A program made the position numbers and the translations under genes. The notes below the pieces were generated by a model. The model saw only the letters and a list, made by a program, of their open reading frames with translations. It did not search any database and had not been told where the DNA came from. From contig NC_040032.1 of assembly GCF_000972845.2 (NCBI RefSeq), positions 19,648,636 through 19,712,635 of the forward strand: a stretch of DNA of 64,000 nt, read 5' to 3'. This stretch comes from Larimichthys crocea. Its lineage: Eukaryota; Chordata; Actinopteri; Sciaenidae. This document shows, piece after piece, positions 62,559-64,000 of the stretch. How positions within the stretch are numbered: the stretch's first letter is position 1; each line of letters starts with the position of its first letter.

Positions 62559-62830
62559 TCACAAAGCTCTCGCCAACAAGTAAGTCAGTTCCAGATTTAT
62601 TCTTGTCCGGCGGCTTCTTGCTCGTTCTCGCTCTGTATTTTTCTTCTTAGTTTCCTCCGTCAATTTCCCTTCAGTCTCTTCGGCCTCTATCATTATGTCC
62701 ATAGAGGAGATAATGCTGAGCCTGGTTGCATTGCCCACTTGTTCTGCTTCATTTCTGGCACGACACCAGCGGCGCTCCCTGTTAGCATTCCCTTGCACCT
62801 AGGGCCTGAAACTTCCTCTTCTTGGTTGTC
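62559..62830 (-). mobile_element. Relic of a repeat-associated ORF
   Basis: The minus strand encodes KKKNTERERARSRRTRINLE and then a decayed YLLARAL. This resembles an Arg-rich segment followed by RTRVNIG.AF.RWREL that recurs in fish repeat-encoded proteins. The frame is only 79 codons, with no downstream continuation. The family match is from memory and tentative. Confidence 0.35.
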
Positions 62831-63019
62831 CAAAAGGCCTGGGGTATAAACACTAACACTCCCTGGGTGCACTGAGCTTACAGTCCGGGCAGTCGGCTAT
62901 CAAACTGAAATAGCGTTAGCTAACAGCAGCTATAGTTCACAGAAGTTTACTTCACCAAAACCAGTGAATTAGTGTTACAGCACAAAGTTACATAGTACAG
63001 AAACCTACTATACACCACA

Positions 63020-63610
63020 ACATCAACATCAAAATTGATTCCGTATGTCTCGCCCCCACCAGGGTGGTGAGAAACTTACGGGTTATGATTGATGACCAAC
63101 TAAACTTTTCCAATCATGACGCCTTAGTTGCCCGGTCATGCCACTTTGCACTTTACAACATCAGAAAAATCAAACCTTAATTAACTCAACATGCTACTCA
63201 ACTCCTGACACAAGCTGTCGTCATCTCAAGACTAGACTACTGTAATGTCCTCCTGACGGGCCTGCCAGCCTGCTCATCAAGCTCTACTGGCTACCTATTG
63301 CAGCCTGCATTAAATTCAAATCTCTAATGCTCGTCTACAGAGTTGTCTCCGGTACCGCACCCACCTACTTGAACGCCTTTATACAGGCATATGCTACCTC
63401 ATGATTATTGCTCTCCTCCAATGAATGACGCCTGGCTCTGCCACCCGTTCGTTTAAGGCAATCCAAAGTCTTCTCGTTTGTTGCTCCCCGTTGGTGGGAC
63501 TCCCTACCAGTTCCTACCAGAGCAGGGGCGTCCCTCTCTACCTTTAAAAAACTCCCCGAAGACCCATCTCTTCAGAGAGTACCTTCTCTCCTAGCACTAC
63601 ACGACAAATC
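63020..63610 (+). mobile_element. L2/CR1-like LINE, reverse-transcriptase C-terminal relic
   Basis: The + strand gives RVVRNLRVMIDDQLNFSNH, CHFALYNIRKIKP, SRLDYCNVLLTGLPACS, then LYWLPIAACIKFKSLMLVYR and GTAPTYLNAF, and in shifted frames APRWWDSLP and HLFREYLLS. This is the order of the C-terminal half of fish L2/CR1-group LINEs (VRNLGV..D..L.F..H, RLDYCN.L..GLP, LHWLP...RI.FK). The stretch normally between GLPAC and LHWLP (about 30 residues) is deleted, an in-frame stop follows RKIKP, and the end is frameshifted, so it is inactive. The AT-rich sequence after about 63.65 kb holds nothing recognisable. Confidence 0.82.
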
Positions 63611-64000
63611 TACACCTTAAAGAAACATGACTAGCAATTCATGCACGCTTTTTATCGCACTATACCTTGATGCTATACCATGTGCTAATAAAGTGCAAGT
63701 GCATGCATAGTGATCATAACATAATGTCTGTAACATGCTCCAAGTTTCAGCTGAAGTTCATATGGCTCTCAATTGTTTTAGATCTGTTTGATCTGTGCCA
63801 TTGTGCATTTCTTTTAGTAGTAATGTTTCTTGGCAGCTTTTATATCCTTTCCTTCCCTGCTGTATCGTATTACTGTAGAGTTGCAGCAAACTATTTCCCC
63901 ACATTAGGAATCAATAGCTTTTCATCTTATTGCATTTGTTGAATGTACTGACTGCTCAGCTCTCAGCAGGACCATGCAGTGTGTGGATGGAGTTTGTATA

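Overview
The window is teleost fish nuclear DNA, probably from a percomorph-type fish. It is AT-rich and almost entirely non-coding, with short exons bounded by GT/AG splice sites and separated by kilobases of intron. It also holds several interspersed repeats of kinds familiar from ray-finned fish genomes. No bacterial or viral gene organisation, tRNA, rRNA or CRISPR array was seen.

The only gene that can be supported is the 3' half of cadm1 (cell adhesion molecule 1, SynCAM1/nectin-like 2), on the + strand. Five coding exons are visible: 7603-7775 (second half of the third Ig domain), 18558-18647 (Thr/Pro-rich stalk cassette), 26870-26902 (33-base stalk cassette), 45318-45446 (juxtamembrane and transmembrane segment) and 49128-49246 (cytoplasmic tail, PDZ-binding C-terminus and stop). 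The signal peptide, Ig1, Ig2 and first half of Ig3 must lie upstream. Every internal junction falls after the first base of a codon, so either stalk cassette can be skipped without changing frame, as known for mammalian CADM1. Teleosts usually have cadm1a and cadm1b, and I cannot tell which this is.

Layout: 1-7602 is intron carrying three separate LINE relics and a common teleost repeat. 7776-18557 is intron with at least five repeat insertions, including two elements with terminal inverted repeats (14111-14396 and 16524-16915). 18648-26869 is a repeat-poor intron whose end has a UG repeat, a long pyrimidine tract and a TGCATG motif before the small cassette. 26903-45317 is an 18.4 kb intron with microsatellites, one dispersed repeat and stretches that look like possible regulatory elements. 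45447-49127 is a short intron. 49247 to about 53.3 kb (or 54.2 kb) is the probable 3' UTR. The rest to 64,000 is intergenic, with no credible gene and an L2/CR1-like LINE relic at the end.

I found no convincing undescribed gene system. The most interesting points are the arrangement of splicing-regulatory motifs around the two stalk cassettes, two clear inverted-repeat mobile elements in one intron, a (C)ACA-rich inverted repeat inside the putative 3' UTR, and a Tyr in place of the mammalian Phe in the PDZ-binding tail.
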